NCBI RefSeq assembly: GCF_958298935.1
Contig: NC_084935.1
Coordinates: forward strand, 10,846,501 to 10,910,500
DNA length: 64,000 bases
Source: Phragmites australis
Taxonomy: Eukaryota; Streptophyta; Magnoliopsida; Poales; Poaceae
Direction: 5' to 3'
Notes under the pieces: generated by a model
The model's database searches: none
The model's input: only the letters and a program-made list of their open reading frames with translations
What the model was told of the DNA's origin: nothing
Translations under genes and position numbers: made by a program
Part shown: in pieces, positions 49,746 through 59,453 of the stretch
Numbering within the stretch: position 1 is the stretch's first letter
How the letters are laid out: each line of letters begins with the position of its first letter

Positions 49746-50205
49746 TGCACTTGAGAGATATGAGAAATGAGCGATGCTTCACCGTAAGGAGGTTCGGCTA
49801 TTTATAGTTGGGGGAGGCAGGAGCATTGGATTCGCTCGTGAAGAAAGGAGTGAGGGCATGGGCGTAGCTGGTGGGAGGAGCATCAGATTCCATCTTGAAG
49901 AATGGGAAAGTTGTGTCATTGCCCATGATCAGAGATTCCACGTTTATTGGTACCCGTGTTATCATTTACTGATTGGAAAAAGCTGGGTAGTGTTGTCACA
50001 TCTTGTTTAAAGCCTGCGGCAGGAGGCATGTGTTGTCAAGTCATGGTTAAAGTTTAGTGCTGTGATCACTTCTTCATTGAACGTGTCTGAATATGAAATG
50101 CATTTACGAAATGCTAAGTCGACCATACAAAGTAAACGTGTCTTAATATATAGGAGTACATCACGAAGCGAAGATGCATATGTTAGTTACATAAAATGTA
50201 AAATG

Positions 50206-51828
50206 CTACTCATGCCTCCCTCGTTGTCGTCGCACGTGCGCCCCATCATGGTCCCGATGCCGCTGGTTAACCCTCACGTGACCCCTGGAGTAGGTGAGGG
50301 GGTCAGGTGGACTAACGTGTCTGGTAGGCCTAGTAGGGACCACCGGTGTTGAGGGCTCGTCCTGCATGGGCTGTGTCCGAAGCGGTGCACTGGAAACCTG
50401 GGACCGTTGAAGGACGTTGTAGTCAGGTGTGCCCCCGAAGAAGTCACGGACGATGTCGTATACGGTGTCGGGGCCAACCTCATCCTCCTGACTAGGGTAG
50501 GAGGACTGTGAAGGCTCGGCAAGCGTCCATGTGTACTGGCTGGAGGGGCCTATGAACAAATAATCACGTTAGATACGAACAATATGGTATTGAAAGTAGT
50601 AGTAAAAAATGTATAATTGTACCTGCGTGGTACGACGGTGCAGCAAAAGAAGGCCACGCTGATGTGTCATAGTACATTGCGGGCGGGGTAGGGCGTGGGG
50701 CCGCAGAAGACCGACCGGCCTCGTCACCGAAGTAACCTGAGCACAATATTAACTTATTTTGCTGAAAGTATTAGAAACTAGGAATAAGGGTTCCCGGAGT
50801 ACCTGAGTGTGGACGCACAGGGCTCGATCTACGAGGCTGCGTCGAGACTTGTGCAGGCAGACCTAATGAATGTTTAATAATAATAAGTAAAGAATATTGT
50901 TCAACATTATTCAAAAGTATAATTCGTACCATGTTGCTCCGACCCTCCATGACGTGGTAGAAGGGGTCGTGTGGGTACGTCCTCCGCATCAGCGTCTGCT
51001 ATCGACCGGGTGTACGGCACAAGCGTCCTGGTAACCAGGTGGCCTTGGCCACTAGTGAACATCGCCCACCCAAACAACCAAAGCAGAAAGGCCTCCATAT
51101 GCCTTGAGACCGCGTATGCATTGGCGTGTGGGTGTATGTACGCCGGCTGCACATATGACTGGTGTCAGAAAGGATCATCACGACATACTTTGTTAGTATT
51201 CGATAGGTTGTATGTTACCGTACCTGGAACTGTAGGATCCACTTCTTCGTTGGCCCTCGTGCATCGGATAAGAACTCAGGCACGTAGGGGGGTGCGTCCG
51301 CCTTTCGCTCCACCGGGCCAAATCGCTGATGCATGTCGTTCATCCAGTCAGCTTGCATATCGATGACCCCAACCGCAGCTCCCGCGCAAGGAAGGCCTAA
51401 GAGGTAGGAGACGTCCTGCAGGGTCGGGGTCATCTCTCCGCATGGGTGGTGGAACATATGTGTCTCCGGCCTCCAACGGTCGACCAGTGCTGCTATCAGC
51501 GACCGATCGAAGTAGAAACGACAGGCCGCAACCTCGGGGTTCTCCGTCGATCGGGCCTCGACCAACCGGCAAAGCGGTAGGAGTCCGGCCGCTGCCAACC
51601 TATAAGTGTTGCAGTATATCAATAATATGTAACAACAACAGTGATATGACAATTTCGTATCAAATTTTCTAAGTACCTGTGGTTCCATCGCTCGTCTATC
51701 GTCAGCAGCTCTCCAGGGCCTTGTGGGCGAAACACTCCTAGCTCCGTCTGGTGCTCGGCGGATAAGAAGCTACAATGCTTCTTGTCCACGGCAGGGTCCA
51801 AAAGCTCGGGGGTCGGAGGGTGAGCCAT
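50206..51828 (-). CDS. plant mobile domain (MAIN-like) protein, 6 exons, 424 aa
   Basis: Exons: 51828-51677, 51599-51224, 51158-50930, 50862-50803, 50736-50623, 50549-50206. Every junction is GT-AG and the frame stays open throughout (1275 nt with stop). The N-terminus has FRPQGPGELLTIDERWNHR. The core has RLAAAGLLPLCRLVEA, LIAALVDRWRPETHMFHHP and GEMTPTLQDVSYLLGLP, then RHMEAFLLWLFGWAMFTS, all diagnostic of the aminotransferase-like plant mobile domain (PMD). The tail is Pro/Ser-rich and probably disordered. PMD proteins such as Arabidopsis MAIN and MAIL1 act in the nucleus in silencing and genome stability, and related domains occur in MULEs. It lies 243 bp downstream of the transposase. 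Role in transposition is unknown. Confidence 0.8.
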
Positions 51829-52071
51829 CTCTGCATTTGAAAGACATGTACATTAATACATTGATAAATAAATACAACAACAATATACTTTGAATGCAAA
51901 TTAACTATATGCGAAATTAACGAATATTAAAATGGTACAAAACTAGCACAACACACATGAAGCTCACCTAGACAACAGGTGCATCACTTCATTGCACTGA
52001 CCTACTTTATTGCACTGACTGCATCGCTTAATCCTAGGGCCAGCCTCGGATTCATCCATATCGTTGCGAAT

Positions 52072-54542
52072 CTAACGAGTTTGTCTTTGGCCCGGTGCGT
52101 GCTTCATCTTTCCCAAATCAGGCACATATATTCTTGCAGGCCCTGGGTTACTTGTAAAAGTGTCAACAATGCTGTAACCAAACAGCTCCTGGTTCCAGGT
52201 GTTCAGTGTTTGATCTTTCATGAAATACTGTGACACATATTGCTTGGGAAGCATATGGTGCTCCGCGCACGCAGCTATGACGTGTGTACAAGATTTATGG
52301 AGTAATTGTGGCTTCTGACAACTACATATGCATGTCCCACTCCTTAGCACACACTCTTGAACATGCCACTCACGTCTACCCTCCCTCCGACCCTTATCCC
52401 GACACAGGACACTGAACCTGTGCTCTGTAGTGCCCTTTTGATTTGCGCGATGCATGTGGGCCTTCTTATTTGCCTTCTCCAAATACTCACATAGCATCCG
52501 CCCATAAAGCATACGATTGTCCTCCATTACAACCTTAGCAGCTGCATACCGATCAATAAAGTACTTGCAGGTCCCATGCAAAATGCCTTCTACAATTCCA
52601 ACTAGTGGTAGGGACCTCATTCCTCGCATGACCCAGTTATAAACCTCTTCAAGGTTTGTAGTCATTACTCCATACCTGGCACCACCACTGTAGTACAGCA
52701 GAGCCCATTTTTCATTCGACTCATTGCGTATCCACTGTAAGAAGCTCCTAATAGATGAGCCTGATCTCCTTACAATCTGCGGAGTATCGGTTGGGAGAGG
52801 ACCGAAAGCTATTGGTTCATCACCGTTAGGTGCAGCCTCTGTAGTTTGTGTTAGAGTCAGTTTATCAAGTCTTGCCCATAAAGCATTGAACTTATATTGC
52901 TGGTTCTGACTGCACAACTTCTTGAAGAGCTTCATTAACTCTTTGTTTTTAAACTGTCTGTAGAAGTTCGCACCCATATGGCACATGCATCACCTGCTTT
53001 TGAGATCTGGCCACTGTACTGGTACACCCCGTCGCACGCTACCATGTTGCATATCCAGCAAAGCCTGCAATAATCCTGCATGTCTATCATGAATGAGACA
53101 CACATTTGGTCGGTCAAGAACAATTGCATGCTTAACCCACTCTAGGAACCAATACCAGCTGTCCCCGTTCTCACTCTCCACGAAAGCAAACCCTAGTAGC
53201 AAGACTTGGTTGTTACCGTCGACCCCTATTGCAGACAAAATCTGCCCTTTGTACTTCCCAGTCAGGAATGTTCCATCTAGGCATATGATGGGTCGGTAAT
53301 ATCTAAATGCTTTGATAGTTGCAGCGAATGTAAAGAAAGCACGCTGCAACACTCTTTTTCCGCTGTACTCCACATCAGTAGAGGGGTAATGCTTGATATC
53401 ATAGTAGCTACCTGGATTTCTTGCACAAATTGTGGCTAATTGACGAGGTAGATTGTGATACGAATCTTCATATGTACCGAACCTCATCTCAATAGCCTTT
53501 TGTTTCGCCCTCTATGTCTTCGCATAGTTTATTGTGTACTGGAACCTTTGCTCAATAGCACAGATTATTGATCGTGGCTCATACCTTAGGTTATCCACAA
53601 TCTCTTCGTACATAACATTTGCAATGAAAGCAGAAGACAGGTTCCGGTGGGCGAACTCTATTTCCTCAATGTGACAATTATGTTCCTTAACTATTGAGCA
53701 TTACCAGTAGTCTGCCCATTTCCCTCTGAATACGTGCACCCGCCAAGGGCATTGAGGCACCAAGCACTTCACATCATACTCTCCTTTACTTGATTTAACA
53801 ACCTTGAATTGCCTACGAAGAGACAACGACCAGAATTTCACTGCATCAATAACTGCCTCTTTTGTAGGGTAGATAGCACCCTGTGACACCTCATTCTCAA
53901 GGTACTGCCACGGTGTCTGGCCAGCCTCGCTAACCATCAACTTCGAAAATTCATGATCCCGCCACTCTGCAGGAACTAGAGCATTACCCTCCTCATCAGA
54001 AGAATCCCCATCGACAAGACCTTCCTCCAACTCTTCATCCTCCAAATCCATATCTTCAATGATGCTAGGGATGTGCTCCCCTTCATTAGCTACACCCATC
54101 GGTTGCAGCTCTGGAACATCACCAACCTCCTCCCTGGACCCTACATTAGCCGCTTCTAACTCATCTTCCACTGCCTCACTTGGTCCTGCTACTGTTTCTG
54201 CAGAGTTCACCTTATTTTGATCTTTCAGGTACGCCTCAGCTAACAAAACAAGCGGCAGGCCATATTCACAGCATATATCTACATACTACCTCCAAGTTGA
54301 TGTGGCTTCGATGGGAACAAGCTCACTAAAGTATCCATGACTAGCATGGCTCAGGACAGCTTTCAACTTCAGCTCATATTACTGTGGATCCAGTTGGAAA
54401 AACCGCATGAGCCATTTGCACACACCCACAATAGTCCTCTCATTAGCTTTACTAAGCTCCTTCATGACATGACGAAATCTAGACAGATCTACACCGTTGG
54501 GACCGTACCTAATTTCACCCTCACCATAATATATCTAAAAAA
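52072..54542 (-). pseudogene. MuDR-type MULE transposase with at least five in-frame stops
   Basis: One continuous frame runs through the N-terminal IYYGEGEIRYGPNGVDL region, an acidic linker, the MuDR DNA-binding-like block VKCLVPQCPWRVHVFRGKW, the MULE core (IICLDGTFLTGKYKGQ and CLIHDRHAGLLQAL supply the first two catalytic acids) and a SWIM zinc finger CSCQKPQLLHKSCTH near 52300. Stops interrupt it at 54379-54381, 54286-54288, 53701-53703, 53512-53514 and 52990-52992, without frameshifts. The substitutions are isolated, so decay is moderate. A further TAG near 54542 can be read as a splice acceptor. The third catalytic acid was not located with certainty. The element therefore depends on another copy for mobility. 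Confidence 0.9.
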
Positions 54543-54689
54543 TTAATTTATCTGCCATCCCTGGAAACACCCACAAACATAACCCATGATAAGAAAACAA
54601 ACTATATTTCTGATTATCGGATAAAATAATTTTTAAATGCTACCCTAGGTTCGCAAATTATCATCTACTGTTGCCTCCTACGTCCGCAG

Positions 54690-54800
54690 GTACAAATAAT
54701 ATACTAAAAATAATATACTAAAAATAATATACTAAAAATAATATACTACAAATAACATACTGAAAATAATATACTAAAAATAATATTCTATATTGAACTG
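54690..54800. repeat. minisatellite of ACTAAAAATAATAT units
   Basis: About seven tandem copies of a 14-bp AT-rich unit lie upstream of the transposase, inside the MULE. Confidence 0.9.
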
Positions 54801-55129
54801 CTATCGTACCATTTTCTAACTAAATTTGATAATTTTCTAAATCCTAGGTCATAAATGTCTAAAATCTATGTCATATACTACTACTGCACTAATTAACAAC
54901 AATAAAAAGGAAAAAAAAATTTACCCGAAATTTTCCTTCAAATCCGCGGCCCAAATGCAACAGGGCTTTGCCGACCTCTCTTCCTCCCCTCTCCTCTCCT
55001 CTCTTCTCCTCTCTCTTCTCAACTTTTCCTTTTTTTTCAGATTTTTATGATTTTTTGGCTAATTTTTGACCTTTTTATAGTAGAGGGTGCCGGACGGGCG
55101 GTGCGGCGCGGCGGGCGGGAAGGACCCCT

Positions 55130-55285
55130 TACCACCCCCTGAGAGGGCGGTAAGGACCTCTACCCACCCCGTTAGGGGGTGGTAAGCCTCCGGGCCGGGC
55201 GGGAAGGCCCTACCCGCCCTCTGAGGGGGCGGTTAGGACCCGTAACCGCCCTCTGAGAGGGCTGCAGCCCACTAAGAGGGCTGCA
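55130..55285. repeat. right subterminal palindrome array
   Basis: Four to five degenerate copies of the same CCGCCCTCTGAGAGGGCGG-type palindrome as at the left end (near 55132, 55162, 55212, 55242), the last merging into a gagggctgcag duplication. Confidence 0.85.
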
Positions 55286-55288
55286 GGC

Positions 55289-55365
55289 GCCTAGTTTTGT
55301 AAATATCTTCACCGGGAATCTATTTATTTAAATTTTAACTAAAAAATATAAAAATAAAAAAACTC
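55289..55365. repeat. right TIR of the MULE
   Basis: Inverted copy of the left TIR, from GCCTAGTTTTG to AAAAAAACTC, followed at once by CACGCCACT. Confidence 0.95.
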
Positions 55366-55374
55366 CACGCCACT

Positions 55375-56412
55375 CCAGTTCTTGACGGGCCACAACAGGC
55401 CACCGTTACCATGGGTCGCGCCAGGCCGCCGCTGCTTTGGGCCGCACTACTGTTGCGGGCCTCCAGGCCGAGCCTCCTACTGGCCATATGCGCATGTGGG
55501 CCACGCCGCCTCAACGGGTTGCAATAGGCCACCGCTACGGGCCCCACCGAGCCATGGACCGAGAAAATCGACTAAACCGAGCCGCCAATAGAACAGACTG
55601 GGCTACCCTGCGCCAAAACAAGCAGAAATGTCCCGATTACATAAAATGATGTGCAGTTTTACATAAAAGTCCTCAGTTTTTTTTACAAAACTGCACACTA
55701 GTAGCTAAATAAAATAAAAGGCTCTATTTTTATGATTTAGTCCTCTGACTATGTGTAATTTATGTTCTATTGTATTTACCTTATGTAAAAATGCTTTCCG
55801 AATCCTCAAGTTCTCAGGAATAGTATAGTGATGTATATTTTCTGCAATTCCTATGTATTACCTCAGTAATACTTCATATATCAATATAATTGTAGTTTAA
55901 TATACGTGTTTCTTTTATTGCATCTATTTCTTTTATTTATTTATTCTACAATTTCTTATTTCTTTAAACATTAGCGTAAATAATTTGCAGTTATTTATAA
56001 AAAATGTTGTCATTGCCTTTTTATAATATTGGCGTAATACAAGGTAGTAGAGTCTATAATATTGCTTGCAACTATAGTGTCGTACACCTTAATTGGATGG
56101 AGTCCATGTTATAGCAGCAAGTTACTCATCTACTACTACAAGGTCTACACCTTTTTTGTGATTACCTTCAACGTATTTGCTAATATTTTACATGTACAGA
56201 GTCTATGTTATTGGCATTGACAACATGTCACATATTCCTTAAAAGTGGAGTCTAATACATTAGTAGAGAATATTTCACCTATCATGAAGGTCTACACCAA
56301 TAATTATTCAACACTCATATTGATTTTAAATTTTGCATTATTATAACACTTTCATGGTATTTAATTTACTCTCATAGTAAATTAATTACGTTCATGGTAT
56401 TTCATATAGGAT
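55375..56412. other. MULE right flank and AT-rich leader of the next copia element
   Basis: The first 250 bp continue the GC-rich target sequence. Near 55648 a stem of gtgcagttttacataaaa pairs with tttttacaaaactgcac. From 55740 the sequence is AT-rich and non-coding, and is likely the leader or 5' LTR of the copia element; no LTR edges could be set. Confidence 0.45.
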
Positions 56413-56710
56413 ATGGCTTATATAAACAACAAAGATTTTTAGGAACTTGCGGTAGATGGTAGCAACTATCTAACTTGGGCAATAGATGTCAAAATTTCTA
56501 TGACATCTTGAGGTATTTTTTTCAGCAATAGAAGAACCTCTATGGCAACCAAATATGAAGCCTTATATTTCTTAAAGCAGCACCTTCATCCGGATCTTAA
56601 AAATGAGTATCTAATGGAAGAAGACCAACATGCTCTTTATATATCCCTTAAAGAGCATTATGATCAGCAAAAAGCTGTGATTCTGCCCAAAGCACTTCGT
56701 GAATAGTCTC
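56413..56710 (+). pseudogene. copia gag N-terminal part, cut by a solo LTR
   Basis: Starts ATG at 56413 and reads MAYINNKDF, then VDGSNYLTWAIDVKISMTS, the typical start of a copia gag (UBN2/retrotran_gag). It continues with HLHPDLKNEYLMEED and SLKEHYDQQKAVILPKALRE, with frameshifts near 56515 and 56560. It breaks at 56710; the missing continuation begins at 58349. Confidence 0.8.
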
Positions 56711-58348
56711 TGTCAGAGGGTGAACTCCTCAAGTAGGGATCCGGAGGGACCCCTTTTGAGATTCGGCCGGAGGGATGATTCTGAATCCGTTTTGCGGGTG
56801 AAATAAATGGGCGTAAATGCGATGTAGGTGGAGTGGAAAGATCGGATGCGGAAAGTAGTAAATGCTCAGGGGATTTTTAGACAGGTTCGGGCCGCACTTG
56901 AGCGTAACACCCTACTCCCGTGTGTATGCTATAAATGCTCTGGGAATGTCTCTCTGAGTGTTTGCTGGGTTACAAGAATATTTATCTAGTCTAGAGCTTC
57001 GTGCTCCTTGTTCTTCAGTGCTCGTCTGGCTCGTCTATGCTTCACTTGACTACTGTCCTTCACCTCCGAACTGGGTCCTCACTTCTTTTTTCTCTCCGGG
57101 GTGCCCGCCCGGCTTAAATACCCGCTGGGGCGGTAGCGTGCCTAGAAAGAGATGGCGCGAGTTCCAAGGCATCATAAATGGAAAGCAACCATCATAGGCT
57201 GTTGCGCGAGGTGACGGGGAGGGTTGAAAACGCGCCCCGTCCGGTCTTGTATGTCATCATGCCATTCTTCAACGGGCGCCGCGGGGAGGGCCCATCGGGC
57301 AGCCACCGAGCAGCCCGATATGCCCGCCCCGTCAAAGCAGGCCTGACACAGCAGGACGGCAGGCGGGGCGTCTTGGGCTTCACGATGTTATCCCGAGGCG
57401 CGCCGGATGTCCCGCGATGGGACCCGTGCATTAAATGTCCCCACGTCTCTGTGACAGGGACTGACAGAAAGCGTAGGGGGAGCAGTTGGAAGTGACAGGC
57501 CACGCGCCCTCTTAAATGCAACAAGCGAGCGGCCTAAAGGCCGAAGACTAGTAGCGGCTCACCAGGTTGATCATCTGGCCTTACAGAACCCTTCCCAGCT
57601 GGCTCTGCCACCTCCATCTCCGCCACATATGGATCATTACATTCCCAAAGGAGGCGGAGCTAGGCATGTGGTACTCGTCATAACTGGGGGAGGAAGCTCC
57701 GACGGCTCCTCTAAACGACAGTGATGAGACTACGCACGGGGGGTGAACCACGGGGTCTCTCACCAGTTGACACCTCACCGCTGGACCTCTATGGGGGCCA
57801 CTTGCGAAGCACTTCTCAGGCCCTCAGGGAACCGAGTGCTCGGAGGCCACTGTTCGCCGCCCCGAGCACTCTCTCCCGGATATTGCCCTTCCTTGGTCCT
57901 CGGGGAACCGAGTGCTCGGGGGCCACTATTCACGGCCCCGAGCACTCTCTCCCGGAACTGGCTGTTCGGGTCTTCGGGGAACCGAGTGCTCGGGGGCCAC
58001 TGTTCGCAGCCCCGAGCACTCTCTCCCGGAACTGACTTCCCTTGGATCCTCGGGGGACTCGGGTGCTCAGGGGCTATTGTTCGCAGCCTCGAGCACCCTC
58101 TTCTCGGTACTTAGCTTTCCTTGTCGTCGGGGGACTTGAGTGCTCGGGGGCCACTGTTCGCAGCCCCGAGCACTCTCTTCCCGGCACTTGGTCTTCTCGG
58201 GTCATCGGGGAACTCGGGTACTCGGGGACCACTGTTCATGGCCCCGAGCACCCTCTCCCGGGACTTAATCCCCGGGGGAGGACGCCACGTGGCACTCTGT
58301 TGACCTGGCCTCGGGACTTAGGGACCCCTGGTTCCTGTGTCACCGACA
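56711..58348 (-). mobile_element. 1.6 kb solo LTR (gypsy-like) inside copia gag
   Basis: On the plus strand it begins TGTCAGAGGG and ends CACCGACA; on the minus strand it begins TGTCGGTGACACAGG. Flanks are gtctc (56706-56710) and gcctc (58349-58353), a target duplication with one change. Copia gag translates on both sides and joins across it. The minus-strand ggtatttaagcc near 57115 may be its TATA box. Confidence 0.8.
57826..58280. repeat. array of six ~75-bp palindrome-containing repeats in the solo LTR
   Basis: Each unit contains GAGTGCTCGGGGGCCACTG followed by CCCCGAGCACTCTCTCCCGG. The GTGCTCGGGG and CCCCGAGCAC arms pair, so each unit can form a hairpin. Units start near 57831, 57906, 57980, 58057, 58134 and 58211, and the later ones are more diverged. 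Confidence 0.95.
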
Positions 58349-58830
58349 GCCTCTCATTCATTTTAGGATTTCAAATCCATGACAGACTATAACTCAGCTG
58401 TTCGTAAGATCTGCTCCAAGTTGCGCTTCTGTGATCAACCTGTATCGAACGCAGACGTAATCAAGAAGACTTTATACTTTCTTACTAACAAATAGGGTAT
58501 TGCAACAGTAATATTGTGCCCAACATTACAACAAGTGTTCTGAATGAAGAACCATTATCAACACCCAATGGGTGCAACTCCACTACCTAAAGTAAATTCC
58601 AACATTCATAATAAGAACAAATTTTGTGATCACAATGAAAATAAGTAGCAATTCCATGCATTCAACAAGGGCAAAGGCAAATTCAAGAAACAAAACCATA
58701 AGGACAATTCTCAAATTTGTCAAATGTGTGGTTGTATGAATCATCATACTAATAAATATCGCACCCCAAAGCATTTGGTTGATTTATACCTGAAATCTAT
58801 TGGCAAAGGAAAATAAGTTCAAGGAGAAAA
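58349..58830 (+). pseudogene. copia gag C-terminal part with zinc knuckle
   Basis: Resumes gag with DFKSMTDYNSAVRKICSKL and RFCDQPVSNADVIKKTLYFL. The knuckle near 58710, CQMCGCMNHHTNKYRTPKHL, keeps C, C and H, but the last Cys is Tyr. Stops occur near 58495 and 58647. Confidence 0.8.
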
Positions 58831-59204
58831 TTTGAAACTCACTTTAACATACAACCTGAAGTCAATATGGAAACTAGTTATTCTCAAGATGTTCCTCAAG
58901 AGCATAACGATAACATGATCTAGCAAAAGCAGGATGACTCCATGAATGAAGACAGCATGCTTGTGGAATATACTTCCCAAGACATGTACGGAGACATGAA
59001 TTATTTTCTCCGTCAATCCCAATAGAATATTATTAGCCATAATATGTCATACTAAGTGTTGTAATATTTGTCATTATGTAAGATATTGTATCACACATTG
59101 ATGCTCAATAATATAAGTATGTATTATATAAATATAAATCAATTTTTTAATATTGATTTTCTATATATAGATTGTACGAAACATAAACAGATGAAGGAGG
59201 GAAT
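58831..59204 (+). other. copia gag-protease linker
   Basis: AT-rich remnant continuing the copia element, with no clear domain. The minus-strand open stretch at 58819-59040 is a shadow. Confidence 0.4.
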
Positions 59205-59453
59205 TTTTTAGTGGACAGTTGTACCACTAACATTATATTAAGGGAAACTAAATATTTCCATACTCTTTAAAAGATACAAAGAAATATTATGACCATCGCA
59301 GGACACGATGCTTTCGCTGTTGGTTCTGGCAGAGCCACAATCATTCTCCCAATGAGTACTCAAATAGTAATCGAGGACGCACTTTTATATCCTGACTCAA
59401 CTTGTACCTTGTTGAGTTATAAAGATATCCGTCAAAATAATTTTCACATAGTA
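59205..59453 (+). pseudogene. copia protease fragment, cut by a solo LTR
   Basis: Reads VDSCTTNIILRETKYFHTL, then TIAGHDAFAVGSGRATIIL, DALLYPDSTCTLLSYKDIRQ. This is copia protease, with the active-site Gly replaced (DSC for DSG). It ends at 59453 and resumes at 62753. Confidence 0.75.

Larger units (their letters stand above)
48547..55365 (-). mobile_element. Mutator-like element (MULE), 6.8 kb, with TIRs, TSD and three genes
   Basis: Both ends are defined. The 9-bp duplication CACGCCACT stands at 48538-48546 and 55366-55374, the length Mutator transposases generate. Terminal inverted repeats of about 78 bp begin GGGTTTTTTTATTTT on the left and, inverted, GAGTTTTTTTATTTT on the right. Palindrome arrays lie just inside each end. 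In transcription order on the minus strand the cargo is a MuDR-type transposase (broken), a plant mobile domain protein (intact frame) and a small GRF-like protein (intact frame). It is autonomous in layout but not in function. Confidence 0.95.

Noticed and set aside
52724..53299. Plus-strand frames opposite the MULE transposase
   Set aside because: The minus strand carries clear MULE and SWIM motifs; these are shadows.
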